A stretch of DNA of 64,000 nt from Bacteroidales bacterium. GTDB taxonomy: Bacteria; Bacteroidota; Bacteroidia; Bacteroidales; VadinHA17. The stretch is taken from contig JADKBK010000042.1 of assembly GCA_016715075.1 (NCBI GenBank), positions 124,001 through 188,000 on the forward strand, in the 5' to 3' direction. The notes below the pieces were generated by a model that saw nothing but the letters and a program-made list of their open reading frames with translations, was not told where the DNA came from and made no database searches. The position numbers and the translations under genes are program-made. How positions within the stretch are numbered: position 1 is the first letter of the stretch; every line of letters starts with the position of its first letter. Below, piece after piece: positions 1 through 9,177 of the stretch.

Positions 1-1474
1 TTGTTGAGACCTGACCGATAATTCTGTCTTTAATATCATGATTTTTCAACTCGTTAACAACATAATACGGATTATAGTTTACTCCAGGCCAGCTACCTGC
101 TTCACCGGTTTTTTCATAGTATTCTTTCAGCCATGCCATTGGCACGTACCTGCCCATTGTGACAAAGGTTCTGCTTACATTATCAGATCCTGAGCCTAAA
201 TTAGGTCTGTTATTGCCCTCATCATGAATATAATTAACCTGCCCCTGAAAGGACAACTTTTCTGTAACCTGGGAATTCGCTCTCAATAAAATTGTTTGCT
301 TGTTCATTGTCCAGTTTGGAATTATTCCCTTATTTGTATTAAGGCCGACTGAAAGTCTTGCAGAAGTTTTCTCATTGCTCCCGGATATTGATATAGTATT
401 CGCAGTATTGATCCCGGTCTCATAGAAGTCTCTAACATTATTGGCGGGCTGAGGTAGCAGCACCAATGTTCTGGTGAATGCATCTTCAGGGTATACAAAA
501 GGATCAACAATAGTTCTTCTTCCGTCAAGTGGAGGTCCCCAGCTGTCACCATGCCAGGTATCCATAGTTTCATAAATATTCCCGCTGCCGTCAGGAATTT
601 CAATAAGGCTTCCGTAAATATTGGTCTCTTCATATCCTGTGGCATATTTGTTCTGATATGTAGGAACAAGGTTTAGAGTCTCAAAAGAGGTATTGGAATT
701 TATTTCCACGCCGATACCCTTTTTCTTCATACCTGATTTTGTTGTTATCAGAATTACACCGTTACTACCTCTAGCTCCATAAAGAGCCGTGGCATTCGGA
801 CCTTTCAGAACCGACATGGATTCAACATCTTCAGGATTTATATCGCCTATACCGTCGCCCAGGTCAGTATCTCCCCATGCACCACCGGCACTGTGGCCAA
901 TGTTTGTAATTGGAACCCCATCCACAACATATAATGGCTGATTATTTCCAAGCAGCGATTTTGTACCACGGATCGTAATAGCTGATGAACCTCCTGTACC
1001 TGATGATGTTTTGGAAACCTGAACACCTGCAACCTTTGCTGTCAGAAAACTGGTCAGGTTTGTTTCCCTGGCTGCACTCAAAGCCTGTGTACCCAGTTCC
1101 TGCTGTGAATATCCGAGTGATTTGACTTCACGCTTTATACCAGGGGCTGTGACAACAACTTCGTCCAGCATTTCCTGTGATGGCTCCAGCGCAACATCTA
1201 CAATGTCCGATGTTCCAATTTCAGCAGAATATGTTTTCATACCAACAAATGAAAACTCCAGTGACTTGGATCCGGCCGGAACCCTGATTGTGTACTTACC
1301 GTTTATATCGGAAATTGTACCAATACTGGTCCCTGCCACTACAACGTTTACCCCGGGTAAGGCTGATCCATCATCAGATGATGTGATCCTGCCGGAGATG
1401 GTTCGCTCCTGAGCAAATGCACTGCCGAGCATTACCAGGAAGAGGATAATTGTCGATAACAGTTTTTTTCTCAT
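1..1474 (-). CDS. SusC/RagA family TonB-linked outer membrane protein, N-terminal part (runs off left edge)
   Basis: The frame stays open for 491 codons from an ATG at 1474 to the window edge, so the C-terminal barrel is missing. A signal peptide ends near residue 20 (GSAFAQ). It is followed by a carboxypeptidase-D-like regulatory beta-sandwich (about 22-95, with SGRITSSDDGSALPGVNVVV), a TonB-box-like stretch (LDEVVVTAPGIKR, about 107-119) and a plug domain. The plug shows the usual SusC landmarks VAGVQVS, ITIRGTKS, LYVVDGVPI and VLKGPNATALYGARGSNGVILITTKSG split over about 130-240. Family knowledge: SusC proteins import oligosaccharides or other ligands with a SusD lid lipoprotein. The SusD partner would lie left of the window. 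A promoter-like element sits about 210 bp upstream. Confidence 0.93.
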   Translation of the reverse strand, partial: MRKKLLSTIILFLVMLGSAFAQERTISGRITSSDDGSALPGVNVVVAGTSIGTISDINGKYTIRVPAGSKSLEFSFVGMKTYSAEIGTSDIVDVALEPSQEMLDEVVVTAPGIKREVKSLGYSQQELGTQALSAARETNLTSFLTAKVAGVQVSKTSSGTGGSSAITIRGTKSLLGNNQPLYVVDGVPITNIGHSAGGAWGDTDLGDGIGDINPEDVESMSVLKGPNATALYGARGSNGVILITTKSGMKKKGIGVEINSNTSFETLNLVPTYQNKYATGYEETNIYGSLIEIPDGSGNIYETMDTWHGDSWGPPLDGRRTIVDPFVYPEDAFTRTLVLLPQPANNVRDFYETGINTANTISISGSNEKTSARLSVGLNTNKGIIPNWTMNKQTILLRANSQVTEKLSFQGQVNYIHDEGNNRPNLGSGSDNVSRTFVTMGRYVPMAWLKEYYEKTGEAGSWPGVNYNPYYVVNELKNHDIKDRIIGQVST

Positions 1475-1660
1475 AATGGTTTTAGTTTAAGGAGATAATT
1501 ATCAAAAAGGTTTTCTATTGTATTATAAGATTCTTTAATTACACAAATAAAAAACAGGAAAAAGAACATTAACTGAGCCTCTGCTTTCTTTACATTACGT
1601 TAATATATTATATACAGGGCCACATTTATTGCATCTACTGTAAGCAAATATCGAAATATT

Positions 1661-1717
1661 ATATGCTTTTTTAAGCATATACTACAAATATATGGAAACA
1701 TTTCCAAGATAAACAAA
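1661..1717 (-). promoter_or_regulatory. Candidate Bacteroidota promoter with operator-like palindromes upstream of susC
   Basis: On the minus strand TATATTTG (1692-1685) matches the Bacteroidota -7 consensus TAnnTTTG, and TTTG (1717-1714) lies 21 bp upstream as a possible -33 element. A perfect 14-bp palindrome with GGAAA/TTTCC arms (1693-1706) falls inside the spacer, where a repressor could bind. Downstream, 1661-1680 is a perfect inverted repeat with 8-bp arms ATATGCTT/AAGCATAT around four T. The rest of 1475-1777 is AT-rich and shows no gene. The promoter assignment is inferred from consensus only. Confidence 0.4.
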
Positions 1718-1777
1718 TGTTTTAATCAATAAATACAATTATATGAAACATAAAAATAAGTATATATAAAATATACC

Positions 1778-3229
1778 TTATTTTGTTATACTTATTTTCC
1801 CTATCTGATACCAGCCATCACCTTGCTTTCCTTCATTTGCAAGATTTACCCTTGGCTCATGCTTCACCCTGTCAACAATAGCAACCTGGACATCATAAAT
1901 ACCCTCAGGCAGATCAGAAGGAATAAAGAAAGAATCATCACAAACGATATCTCCCGGAAGCCAGTCAATAACTCTTGCATCCGTAACATGTATGAAACTC
2001 TTTTTTTCTGACTTAATCCGTATGGCAAGAGTGAAATCCTTATAACAGGGAGCTACACCTTTATTCTCCCACCACGTAGTAAAAGAGAGTTTTTCATTAA
2101 GCCTTACATTTTCAGGATATGTGAACCTTCGCAGGACAAAACGGTATCCCATCTTCCTAAGCCAGTCATCCACAAGGTCCTGCCATTCTGCAGGAACAGG
2201 CGATGACTTTGCATTAAAGGAAGATATATGCCATTTCAGCGACTGATCAAAAATATACTTTACCTGTTCCCTGCCATACTTCTGTTCATCCCTCCAATCC
2301 AGAAATGTTCCGCATATCTCAAAACTGAGAGGTGATTTCTTCCAGTCATCCTGGACATTGCAGTTAATGATCTCCCTGGGGTAGAAATCGTACATATGCG
2401 ACCATCCGTTCTGTTCCGACGCCCAGAAACCAAGGTCGCCGATGCAGTCAACCCTCCATCCCACAGGAATCTGAGAATCTGCGTACATATTTGTTTTCTT
2501 ATCCATCAACAGAGCGATAAGAGGAGTTTTTCTGAAGGACTCAGTGTAGGAATTAATAAGGGCCTCCCTGGCCGTCTGCGTCAGGAGTTCTGAACCGGCA
2601 CCCTCTCCCCATGCACCAACAATCGAGATATCAACAGCCTCAAGATCAGGATGTCCGTCATACCTCTCTCCAAGCGCCCGTATCATCCCTCCGAAATACT
2701 CTGCATACCTCGGGTCTTCTGCATCAACCATCCATCCGTTTACATCGCTGTTGAATTTCCAGTTTTTTCCGGGACCGGTCATCTTCCGGTACCATGATGG
2801 AACATCACGCTCATCTCCTGTACCATAGGGGGCTATACGCAGCAGAAGAGTCTGTCCTCTTGCCCTCGCAACCTCAAGGGCTTTATCAAGCATGTCCCAC
2901 CTGTACTTCCCTTTCTCCGGTTCAATATATTTCCAGTAGATCCTCCAGTATGCAATCGTTGTGGCAGGATGATCCCTGTTTGTAAGATCACCATCAAATT
3001 TCTGATATTCAATCGGAAATCCTTCTGTCCATCCTGAACCTTCATTCAGTTCATCGCCGTTGAAACGCTGGAATGTCATAAAACCAATACCTGGATTTAT
3101 GAGAACTTCATCAGTCTCTTTAGGTTTTATCACAGTAAGATGGTCAGGATTCTGAGAATTGGTGCTGTATGGGAGAAATAAAATAACAACCGGCATAATA
3201 CAGCTGAGACTGAATTTTAATTTTAGCAT
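1778..3229 (-). CDS. Secreted DUF4832-type TIM-barrel protein (GH-like)
   Basis: This 483-residue protein has a signal peptide (hydrophobic residues about 8-25, then NSQ). It resembles the DUF4832/DUF4874 group of putative glycosidases with a GH42-like barrel. Visible signposts are NPGIGFMTFQRF (about 46-57), the aromatic-rich IYWKYIEPEKGKY (about 97-109), and VDISIVGAWGEGAG near residue 200, whose Glu could be catalytic. The last about 130 residues look like an Ig-like beta domain (FTTWWENKGVAPCYKDF), typical of DUF4832. The substrate is unknown. It stands alone on the minus strand between the partial susC and a divergent gene, so it may belong with the SusC at the left edge. The carbohydrate-active role is inferred. 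Confidence 0.75.
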   Translation of the reverse strand: MLKLKFSLSCIMPVVILFLPYSTNSQNPDHLTVIKPKETDEVLINPGIGFMTFQRFNGDELNEGSGWTEGFPIEYQKFDGDLTNRDHPATTIAYWRIYWKYIEPEKGKYRWDMLDKALEVARARGQTLLLRIAPYGTGDERDVPSWYRKMTGPGKNWKFNSDVNGWMVDAEDPRYAEYFGGMIRALGERYDGHPDLEAVDISIVGAWGEGAGSELLTQTAREALINSYTESFRKTPLIALLMDKKTNMYADSQIPVGWRVDCIGDLGFWASEQNGWSHMYDFYPREIINCNVQDDWKKSPLSFEICGTFLDWRDEQKYGREQVKYIFDQSLKWHISSFNAKSSPVPAEWQDLVDDWLRKMGYRFVLRRFTYPENVRLNEKLSFTTWWENKGVAPCYKDFTLAIRIKSEKKSFIHVTDARVIDWLPGDIVCDDSFFIPSDLPEGIYDVQVAIVDRVKHEPRVNLANEGKQGDGWYQIGKISITK

Positions 3230-3349
3230 GACTTAATATTTTTAACCGCCCCGAAACAATTCAAATTTAAACAAATTCTAAAAAGCAAAACAAGGTTATG
3301 ACAAATAAGTTGTATTTTTACAATTGAAAATATAAAATAAAATAAGATT

Positions 3350-4450
3350 ATGAAAGTAAAATATTTCTTTCTTGTTATTGGAATGCTGATTGCGGGTTGC
3401 ACAACAAAGGACTACTACCAGGCAGATGTTAAAAATCCCGCCTATAGGCCTAATCTGGTATTCCGTTCAGGTGAAGATCTGACTTCACCAAAGTTCGCAC
3501 ATCTGATAAGCAAATACCAGCTTGATACGATATTTCATGGTGAGACGGATGAATTCAAAAGGATTCTGCTTCTCAGGCACTGGATAAAATCAGTAATCCG
3601 AATAGATGATCACGGGGAACCATATCCCGGAGACAATTTTGCTGAAGGGATCCTCGATGGTGCCCTCAAGGGCCATGGCTTCCATTGCGGACACTATATG
3701 GTGGTCCAGAATGCGGTTCTGAACGCCTATGGCTATGTTACAAGGACTCTTGGGGCTGGTCCAGGTGTAAAAGGCGGACCCGACGGCCATCATGGGATAG
3801 ATGAGGTGTGGAGCAATCAATACAATAAATGGTTTCTCTCAGATGCAAAGTATGACCATCACTTTGAAAAGAATGGCATTCCGCTTTCTGCACTGGAGAT
3901 TCGGGATGAGTTTCTTAAAAACAACTGTGCTGACATTATTAAGGTAAAAGGTCCTGACAGAGTTCCATTTGATATTGACGCAGAGACCGGACTCAGCAAG
4001 GTTCAGAATGCTCAGACATATACCTGGATTGAATGGCATTGCTATAATGATCTTTTTACTGTCTTTCCCGATTACAAGGAGCTGCTTATAATGTATAATG
4101 ATGACTATTTCAAATCACATACCTGGATATGGGATAATAAGCCTCACTGGGCATTTTCCCATCCTGAATCACTCAAACTTGTAAACGACAGGGATTCGAT
4201 TTACTGGACTCCAAATACCATCAGCTCGACTGTTGGGATTACTGACGGGATTGCCAGTATAAAACTGACTTCTGCCACACCAAACCTTAAAGAGTACCAG
4301 ATGAAACAGTTACCCTCAGGAACCTGGATGAAAACAGATAAAGATCAGGAGATCAAACTCAAGGGAGAAAAAATGGAATTTGTTTTCAGAACCGTCAATC
4401 TTGCAGGTGTTACTGGTCCTGAACATAATATTATAATTGCCAGAAAGTAG
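3350..4450 (+). CDS. Transglutaminase-like lipoprotein
   Basis: 366 residues with a lipobox LIAGC (Cys17), so a lipid-anchored envelope protein. The core looks like a transglutaminase/papain-fold domain. Cys113 sits in GFHCGHYM, His147/148 in GPDGHHGIDEVW and Asp165 in FLSDAKYDHHF, giving a plausible Cys-His-Asp triad in the right order and spacing. Such domains act as peptidases, amidases or transferases; the substrate here cannot be read from sequence. The C-terminal about 90 residues form a beta-rich tail. The next gene starts 4 bp after this stop, so the two are probably co-transcribed. Confidence 0.72.
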   Translation: MKVKYFFLVIGMLIAGCTTKDYYQADVKNPAYRPNLVFRSGEDLTSPKFAHLISKYQLDTIFHGETDEFKRILLLRHWIKSVIRIDDHGEPYPGDNFAEGILDGALKGHGFHCGHYMVVQNAVLNAYGYVTRTLGAGPGVKGGPDGHHGIDEVWSNQYNKWFLSDAKYDHHFEKNGIPLSALEIRDEFLKNNCADIIKVKGPDRVPFDIDAETGLSKVQNAQTYTWIEWHCYNDLFTVFPDYKELLIMYNDDYFKSHTWIWDNKPHWAFSHPESLKLVNDRDSIYWTPNTISSTVGITDGIASIKLTSATPNLKEYQMKQLPSGTWMKTDKDQEIKLKGEKMEFVFRTVNLAGVTGPEHNIIIARK

Positions 4451-4454
4451 CCGG

Positions 4455-6188
4455 ATGAAGAATTTTATCAGATTAGTGTTTTTGCTTGTTGCTTTTCCGC
4501 TGCTGAATAGTTCAGCAGTAAACGGACAGGTACGGCAGAATTCAGATCAGCCAGCATACAAAGTAACGGAGGAACTTGATGTTAGAGTCGAAATGCGTGA
4601 CGGAGTGCGTTTATCAACAAATATTTACCGTCCGGATGCCAGTGGTCAGTTTCCGGTTCTTCTGATGCGATCGCCTTATGGGAATGGAGGTGCAGGAAAC
4701 AGGGAAGCTGCTTATGCAGTTACACGCGGATATGTTGTTGTATTGCAGGATACCAGAGGCAGATACGAGTCCGAAGGGCTCTTTGATGCTATGCAACCTG
4801 AGGCTGAAGATGGCTATGACACACAGCAATGGATAGTCAGACAGCCATGGTGCAATGGGAAAATAGGGACTTTTGGAGGATCTTATGTCGGTTTCACACA
4901 ATGGATGCCTGCTCCTGAAGGTTCACCATACCTTGTGACAATGTTTCCGGAAGTCACATTTGCGGATCTGCATGACGTTGTTTACCAGAATGGAGCCTTC
5001 TTCCTTGATCTCTTCGGACCATGGAGTTACGAGATGACATCTCCGTATAATTCCAGCCTCGATTCACTGATGAAACAGCCTGACAGGATACTTATGCATC
5101 TTCCCCTTATTGATCAGGATAAAATCCTGGGATGGAAGATCCCGTTTCTCAGGGACTGGATGATGCACCCGGACCATGACCGTTACTGGGACAGGACGAG
5201 TATTGGTGATGGTTATGGAAAAATAAAGGCGTCAGTCTATGCAATCGGCGGATGGTATGATATACTCCTAAAAGGGACAATTGATAATTATCTGAATATG
5301 ACCAAGCCTGAAATCGCACCTGAGATCCGTAAAAAACAAAGGCTGATGATCGGACCATGGGTACACAGCATGGGTAACAGGAAAGTGGGGGAACTGGATT
5401 TTGGAGAAGCTGCTGATCTGAATGATTCTGAGCTTATGATGCGCTGGTTTGACAATCAGCTGAAAGGCATTGAAAATGGAATATCTGAGGAGGCGCCGGT
5501 AAAAATATTCGTTATGGGCGAGAATGTATGGCGGTTTGAAAATGAGTGGCCATTAGCCAGAACCAAATACACGAAATACTATTTTCACAGCGAAGGAAAT
5601 GCACCGTGCATTTCAGGAAAAGGGATTCTGGATAACAAACCACCTGCAGCAGAAAAAACTGACAGCTACATATATGACCCTGCCAATCCGGTCAGGACAA
5701 TTGGCGGAATGGGTCCATATGACCAGCAGTCTGTTGAAAACAGATCTGATGTTTTGTTATTCACGACTGCTCCGTTAAAGGAGGATGTTGAGGTTACAGG
5801 TCCTGTTAATGCCCTTGTTTATGCTTCTTCTTCGGCCCTGAATACAGATTTCACTGCAAAGCTTGTTGATGTCTGGCCAGATGGCAAAGCGATAAGGATC
5901 TGCGAAGGAATTATCAGAGCTGACCACAGGAATCCACTCGAAAAGCCTTCCCATATTGAACCCGGGAAAATTTATCCTTTTAACATAGACCTCTGGGCAA
6001 CAAGTAATCTTTTCAAAAAAGGGCACAGGATAAGAGTTGAGATTTCAAGTAGCAACTTTCCCCGATTCGACAGAAACCTCAATACAGGGAATTATTTCGC
6101 AACAGATACCACAATTCTAAAAGCGGAACAAGTAATTTACCACAGCGCTGAATATCCTTCACATATCATCCTTCCGGTAATAAAATAA
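4455..6188 (+). CDS. CocE/NonD family hydrolase (X-Pro dipeptidyl-peptidase S15-like)
   Basis: 577 residues from the ATG at 4455. An in-frame TTG at 4437 would overlap the previous gene and put non-signal residues in front of a clean signal peptide, so the ATG is preferred. After cleavage near SAVNGQ the protein shows the S15/CocE alpha/beta-hydrolase pattern: VRMRDG-like opening strand (VEMRDGVRLSTNIYRP), nucleophile motif GGSYVG (Ser143), an acid in AIGGWYDILLKG, and catalytic His in MIGPWVHSMGNRK. A C-terminal jelly-roll domain typical of the family follows (about 410-577; VEISSSNFPRFDRN is characteristic). Members cleave acyl-amide or ester bonds such as acyl-proline or beta-lactam side chains. 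The substrate is unknown. Confidence 0.88.
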   Translation: MKNFIRLVFLLVAFPLLNSSAVNGQVRQNSDQPAYKVTEELDVRVEMRDGVRLSTNIYRPDASGQFPVLLMRSPYGNGGAGNREAAYAVTRGYVVVLQDTRGRYESEGLFDAMQPEAEDGYDTQQWIVRQPWCNGKIGTFGGSYVGFTQWMPAPEGSPYLVTMFPEVTFADLHDVVYQNGAFFLDLFGPWSYEMTSPYNSSLDSLMKQPDRILMHLPLIDQDKILGWKIPFLRDWMMHPDHDRYWDRTSIGDGYGKIKASVYAIGGWYDILLKGTIDNYLNMTKPEIAPEIRKKQRLMIGPWVHSMGNRKVGELDFGEAADLNDSELMMRWFDNQLKGIENGISEEAPVKIFVMGENVWRFENEWPLARTKYTKYYFHSEGNAPCISGKGILDNKPPAAEKTDSYIYDPANPVRTIGGMGPYDQQSVENRSDVLLFTTAPLKEDVEVTGPVNALVYASSSALNTDFTAKLVDVWPDGKAIRICEGIIRADHRNPLEKPSHIEPGKIYPFNIDLWATSNLFKKGHRIRVEISSSNFPRFDRNLNTGNYFATDTTILKAEQVIYHSAEYPSHIILPVIK

Positions 6189-6224
6189 TAGCAATAATTT
6201 TTACCTATTGGGATAGCACGGTGA

Positions 6225-6955
6225 CGGGTCGTTACAGGACGGGTCGCGACCCGTCCCTACGTGTATCATGTTGACATCATGTAGGGACAGGTCGCGACCT
6301 GTCCAGGAGAGTAACCGCCTACGGATGATTTACCCGGTAATTGTATGAATAGATCGCGACAATTTCCTGCGAATACATCACCTGAGTCGGAGGGCCCACC
6401 AAATGCCTGGACAGTCGCACCTGCCAGCCCGGTAATTGTATGGACGGATCGCGACCATTTCCTGCGAATACATCACCTGAATATTGTCGGACGGGTCGCA
6501 AACCATCCAAATGTATACGTTGTTGACATCTTGTAGGGACAGGTCGCGACCTGTCCCTACGGATGAATTACCCGGTAATTGTATGAACGGATCGCGACCA
6601 TTTCCTGCGAATACATCACCTGAATATTGTCGGACGGGTCGCAAACCATCCAAATGTATACGTTGTTGACATCTTGTAGGGACAGGTCGCGACCTGTCCC
6701 TACGGATGATTTACCCGGTAATTGTATGAACGGATCGCGACCATTTCCTGCGAATACATCACCTGAATATTGTCGGACGGGTCGCAAACCATCCAAATGT
6801 ATACGTTGTTGACATCTTGTATGGACAGGTCGCGACAATTTCCCTACGAATACATCACCTGTTGTCGGACGGGGCGCAAACCATCCAAAGATACGTTGTT
6901 GACACGTGGCGGTCGCGCCGTCGGTAATTGTACGGACGGGTCGCGACCCGTCCAT
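6225..6955. repeat. 143-bp tandem repeat block with perfect palindromes
   Basis: No gene lies between 6189 and 7102. A unit of exactly 143 bp recurs with starts near 6429, 6572 and 6715 (shared start CCGGTAATTGTATG), with degenerate partial copies on both sides. Each full unit ends with a perfect 28-bp palindrome centred on GGTCGCGACC (6533-6560 and 6676-6703; shortened copy 6281-6304). The block is bracketed by two identical 20-bp palindromes, GGACGGGTCGCGACCCGTCC at 6237-6256 and 6934-6953. Short open frames occur on both strands but only mirror the repeat and lack start context or composition of a gene. It resembles the palindromic interspersed repeats of environmental Bacteroidota genomes and could form strong RNA or cruciform hairpins. 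Confidence 0.9.
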
Positions 6956-7102
6956 TTATGACACAGAAATTGTATGTAAATTTTCAAAGAGGTAAATTAT
7001 TTAAATTCCCTGGAATTGATTGATCTTTTTTTTCTTCCGTTTGTTGTATATATTGAGGCAAACTAAGAAATGATTATCCGTGTAAATTAAGAACCTTATG
7101 AT

Positions 7103-8119
7103 ATGAAAAAAATCAGATCGGCTATGACCCGCAGAAAGTTCATACAAAGAAGTGCAGGCGCTATTGCAGCTGTATCGGCTTATGGTTTGATCCCCCCGGC
7201 AGGGAATATTACTGAACTAAAAGAATCAAAATCAGGCATAGGTCGCAGAAAGCTTGGTAAAAGCGGATTGGAGGTCTCACTCCTGTCATTTGGAGGAGGA
7301 TCACAGTTTTTAAGAAATCCAAACGGAGAATGGGAAAAAGTTCTGGAATCGGCAGTTGAAGGTGGTATTAACCTGTTTGATACTGCTCCCAGCTATACTG
7401 CAGCTTCATTTAATCAGGGAGGATCAATATCTCCGGATAGCGAAGACCGATATGGTCAATTATTGGAAAAGCAGAGAAGCAAAATCATTCTTTCCACAAA
7501 ACTGGAGTCAAGGGATCCTGAAAAAGCTAAAGCGGAACTTGAAGCAAGCCTCAGAAGGATGAAAACCGATCATGTGGATATTCTCTTTATGCACGCCATA
7601 TTACCTGAGGATAACACTTCTGAAATAGAAAAGGGTTTATATAAAACAATGGTCTCCTTTAAAGAATCAGGAATGGTGAAAAACATCGGTTTTTCTTCAA
7701 TGGACAGTGCCGAGAGATCAGCGGAATTGATTGAAAAGCTTGATTTTGATATTGTTCTGCTGGCTATGAATGCAACAAACTATGGTAATTTTATCAATAT
7801 TGCCCTTCCTGCAGCAAGGAAGAAGAATGTAGGGGTAATAGCAATGAAAGCCCTTCGGGATATTGTAGGAAAGGATGCCACTGCTAAAGAACTTCTTGAA
7901 TATGTGTGGACAATAGAAGGAATTTCATCTGTACTTGTCGGACATTATGGGATTAAAAGTTTGCAGGAAAATATGCAGCTTGCCAGGGAATTCAGTAAAA
8001 CAGGAATTTCAGGCCTAAACAGAACGGAACTTGAACAAAGGATGGCTCACTATTCAGGTCCGCATACTCTGACCTGGGCTCGTCCGGGATATATTGACGG
8101 AGGATTGTCAATAACATGA
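7103..8119 (+). CDS. Tat-exported aldo/keto reductase family protein
   Basis: 338 residues beginning with a twin-arginine signal (TRRKFIQRS, residues 9-17, then a hydrophobic stretch to about 33). The mature part is an AKR TIM barrel: RRKLGKSGLEVSLLSFGGG opens the barrel, and the catalytic tetrad positions appear as Asp93 and Tyr98 in FDTAPSY, Lys133 in LSTKLE and His164 in FMHAI. The NADPH-site segment near the end (VLVGHYGIKSLQENM) fits. AKRs reduce carbonyls; Tat export suggests folding with cofactor before export. The gene follows the repeat block and converges on the next gene 7 bp downstream. Confidence 0.88.
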   Translation: MKKIRSAMTRRKFIQRSAGAIAAVSAYGLIPPAGNITELKESKSGIGRRKLGKSGLEVSLLSFGGGSQFLRNPNGEWEKVLESAVEGGINLFDTAPSYTAASFNQGGSISPDSEDRYGQLLEKQRSKIILSTKLESRDPEKAKAELEASLRRMKTDHVDILFMHAILPEDNTSEIEKGLYKTMVSFKESGMVKNIGFSSMDSAERSAELIEKLDFDIVLLAMNATNYGNFINIALPAARKKNVGVIAMKALRDIVGKDATAKELLEYVWTIEGISSVLVGHYGIKSLQENMQLAREFSKTGISGLNRTELEQRMAHYSGPHTLTWARPGYIDGGLSIT

Positions 8120-8126
8120 TACTATT

Positions 8127-9113
8127 TTAAAAAACTCTCAGATCCCTGCTCCTGATTATTTTTATTATTGGTTCAACCTCTCCTTCAGTAAACAGGATAA
8201 GTCCTTCTGCCCAGGCTTTCTGACCAGGCCTGAGTGTTCCAAAATAAGGGTCAGCATGAATACATGGTATGAATGCATTAGCTATCATACTTTTCCCAGG
8301 TGTCCACCAGAAGATCACTTTGCGTTTGCCATCCAAAGAGGTAACAACTGAAAGGGCGAGATCCATATCCTGACTGATCAATCCACCATTTGACTCAGAG
8401 CGGGTATCACGCTGAGGACACCCTTTCACCACACAACCTTTAAAAGTGGTATTCGGGTCTGATGTGATTAAATCTGATAATGCTGTTAGCCTGTAATTTA
8501 TCAGAATAAAATTATGATTGTAGTTTTCATTCAGTCTTTGTGGAAAACCGGTAAGTCCGCTATATTGCATACAGATGAGAGGGCGGATGACAGGAAGGGT
8601 TTCATTGCCATTATTTGTTATCCGCATCGCAAGTTTCACTACATACACATCAGATGGGAATTCATTTTCGATTGAGGTTCTGGCAAATGATTCCACAATA
8701 ACTTTGTCAAGGGCCTGACTCTCTACTCGATAAGAGGCTTGTTGCCTGTCAGGTGAAATTATCCATGGAGGCGGAATGCTGTCGTAATGCCGAAGAATGG
8801 TGTTACCTACAGGATTATATTCAAGATGCTCAGGAAAATGCATGAATAAAGTACCTCCATTTTCCCAGGGTGAATTTATATTCAGGCCATAGGTAAATCT
8901 TTTTTCAGGATCACTATTTACCCATGAACTATCGGTTGAGAATTCTATACGGCCTCTCCCGTCAGCTGCATTGTCAGAAATCCTGCAGGCGGTCCCGTCA
9001 TACCATCCCCGGGATTCCGTTAAATTATCATCAAATGTTTCCCTGAACAGAATCTGACCCTGAATTCCTGTAAAAATGAAGAGTGCTGGTATTAATATCT
9101 TAAAATAGTTCAA
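8127..9113 (-). CDS. Secreted protein of unknown function
   Basis: 328 residues with a signal peptide (FKILIPALFIFTGIQGQ). I do not recognise a named family. The sequence is beta-rich, with an N-terminal stretch FRETFDDNLTESRGWYDG reminiscent of the opening strand of concanavalin-like domains and a C-terminal WWTPGKSMIANAFIPCIHADPYFG. The phrase PPPWIISPDRQQASYRVES and several conserved-looking Trp residues hint at carbohydrate binding, but that is a guess. It is convergent with the aldo/keto reductase and divergent from the GH42-like gene, only 64 bp away. Confidence 0.6.
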   Translation of the reverse strand: MNYFKILIPALFIFTGIQGQILFRETFDDNLTESRGWYDGTACRISDNAADGRGRIEFSTDSSWVNSDPEKRFTYGLNINSPWENGGTLFMHFPEHLEYNPVGNTILRHYDSIPPPWIISPDRQQASYRVESQALDKVIVESFARTSIENEFPSDVYVVKLAMRITNNGNETLPVIRPLICMQYSGLTGFPQRLNENYNHNFILINYRLTALSDLITSDPNTTFKGCVVKGCPQRDTRSESNGGLISQDMDLALSVVTSLDGKRKVIFWWTPGKSMIANAFIPCIHADPYFGTLRPGQKAWAEGLILFTEGEVEPIIKIIRSRDLRVF

Positions 9114-9177
9114 TTTACTCTATCTTAGTAAGTATATAGATAATACTAAAATTACTCAATAATACAGACAAAATCAA

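Noticed and set aside
1122..1412. 96-codon plus-strand frame opposite susC
   Set aside because: It lies entirely antisense to the strongly supported SusC N-terminus and has no domain or start context.
4437..4454. TTG start six codons before the CocE-type gene
   Set aside because: It overlaps the end of the previous gene and places polar residues ahead of a clear signal peptide; the ATG at 4455 is better.
6319..6961. Several 60-130 codon open frames on both strands of the repeat block
   Set aside because: They repeat with the 143-bp unit, exist on both strands at once, and read as repeated low-information peptides. They are consequences of the repeat, not genes.
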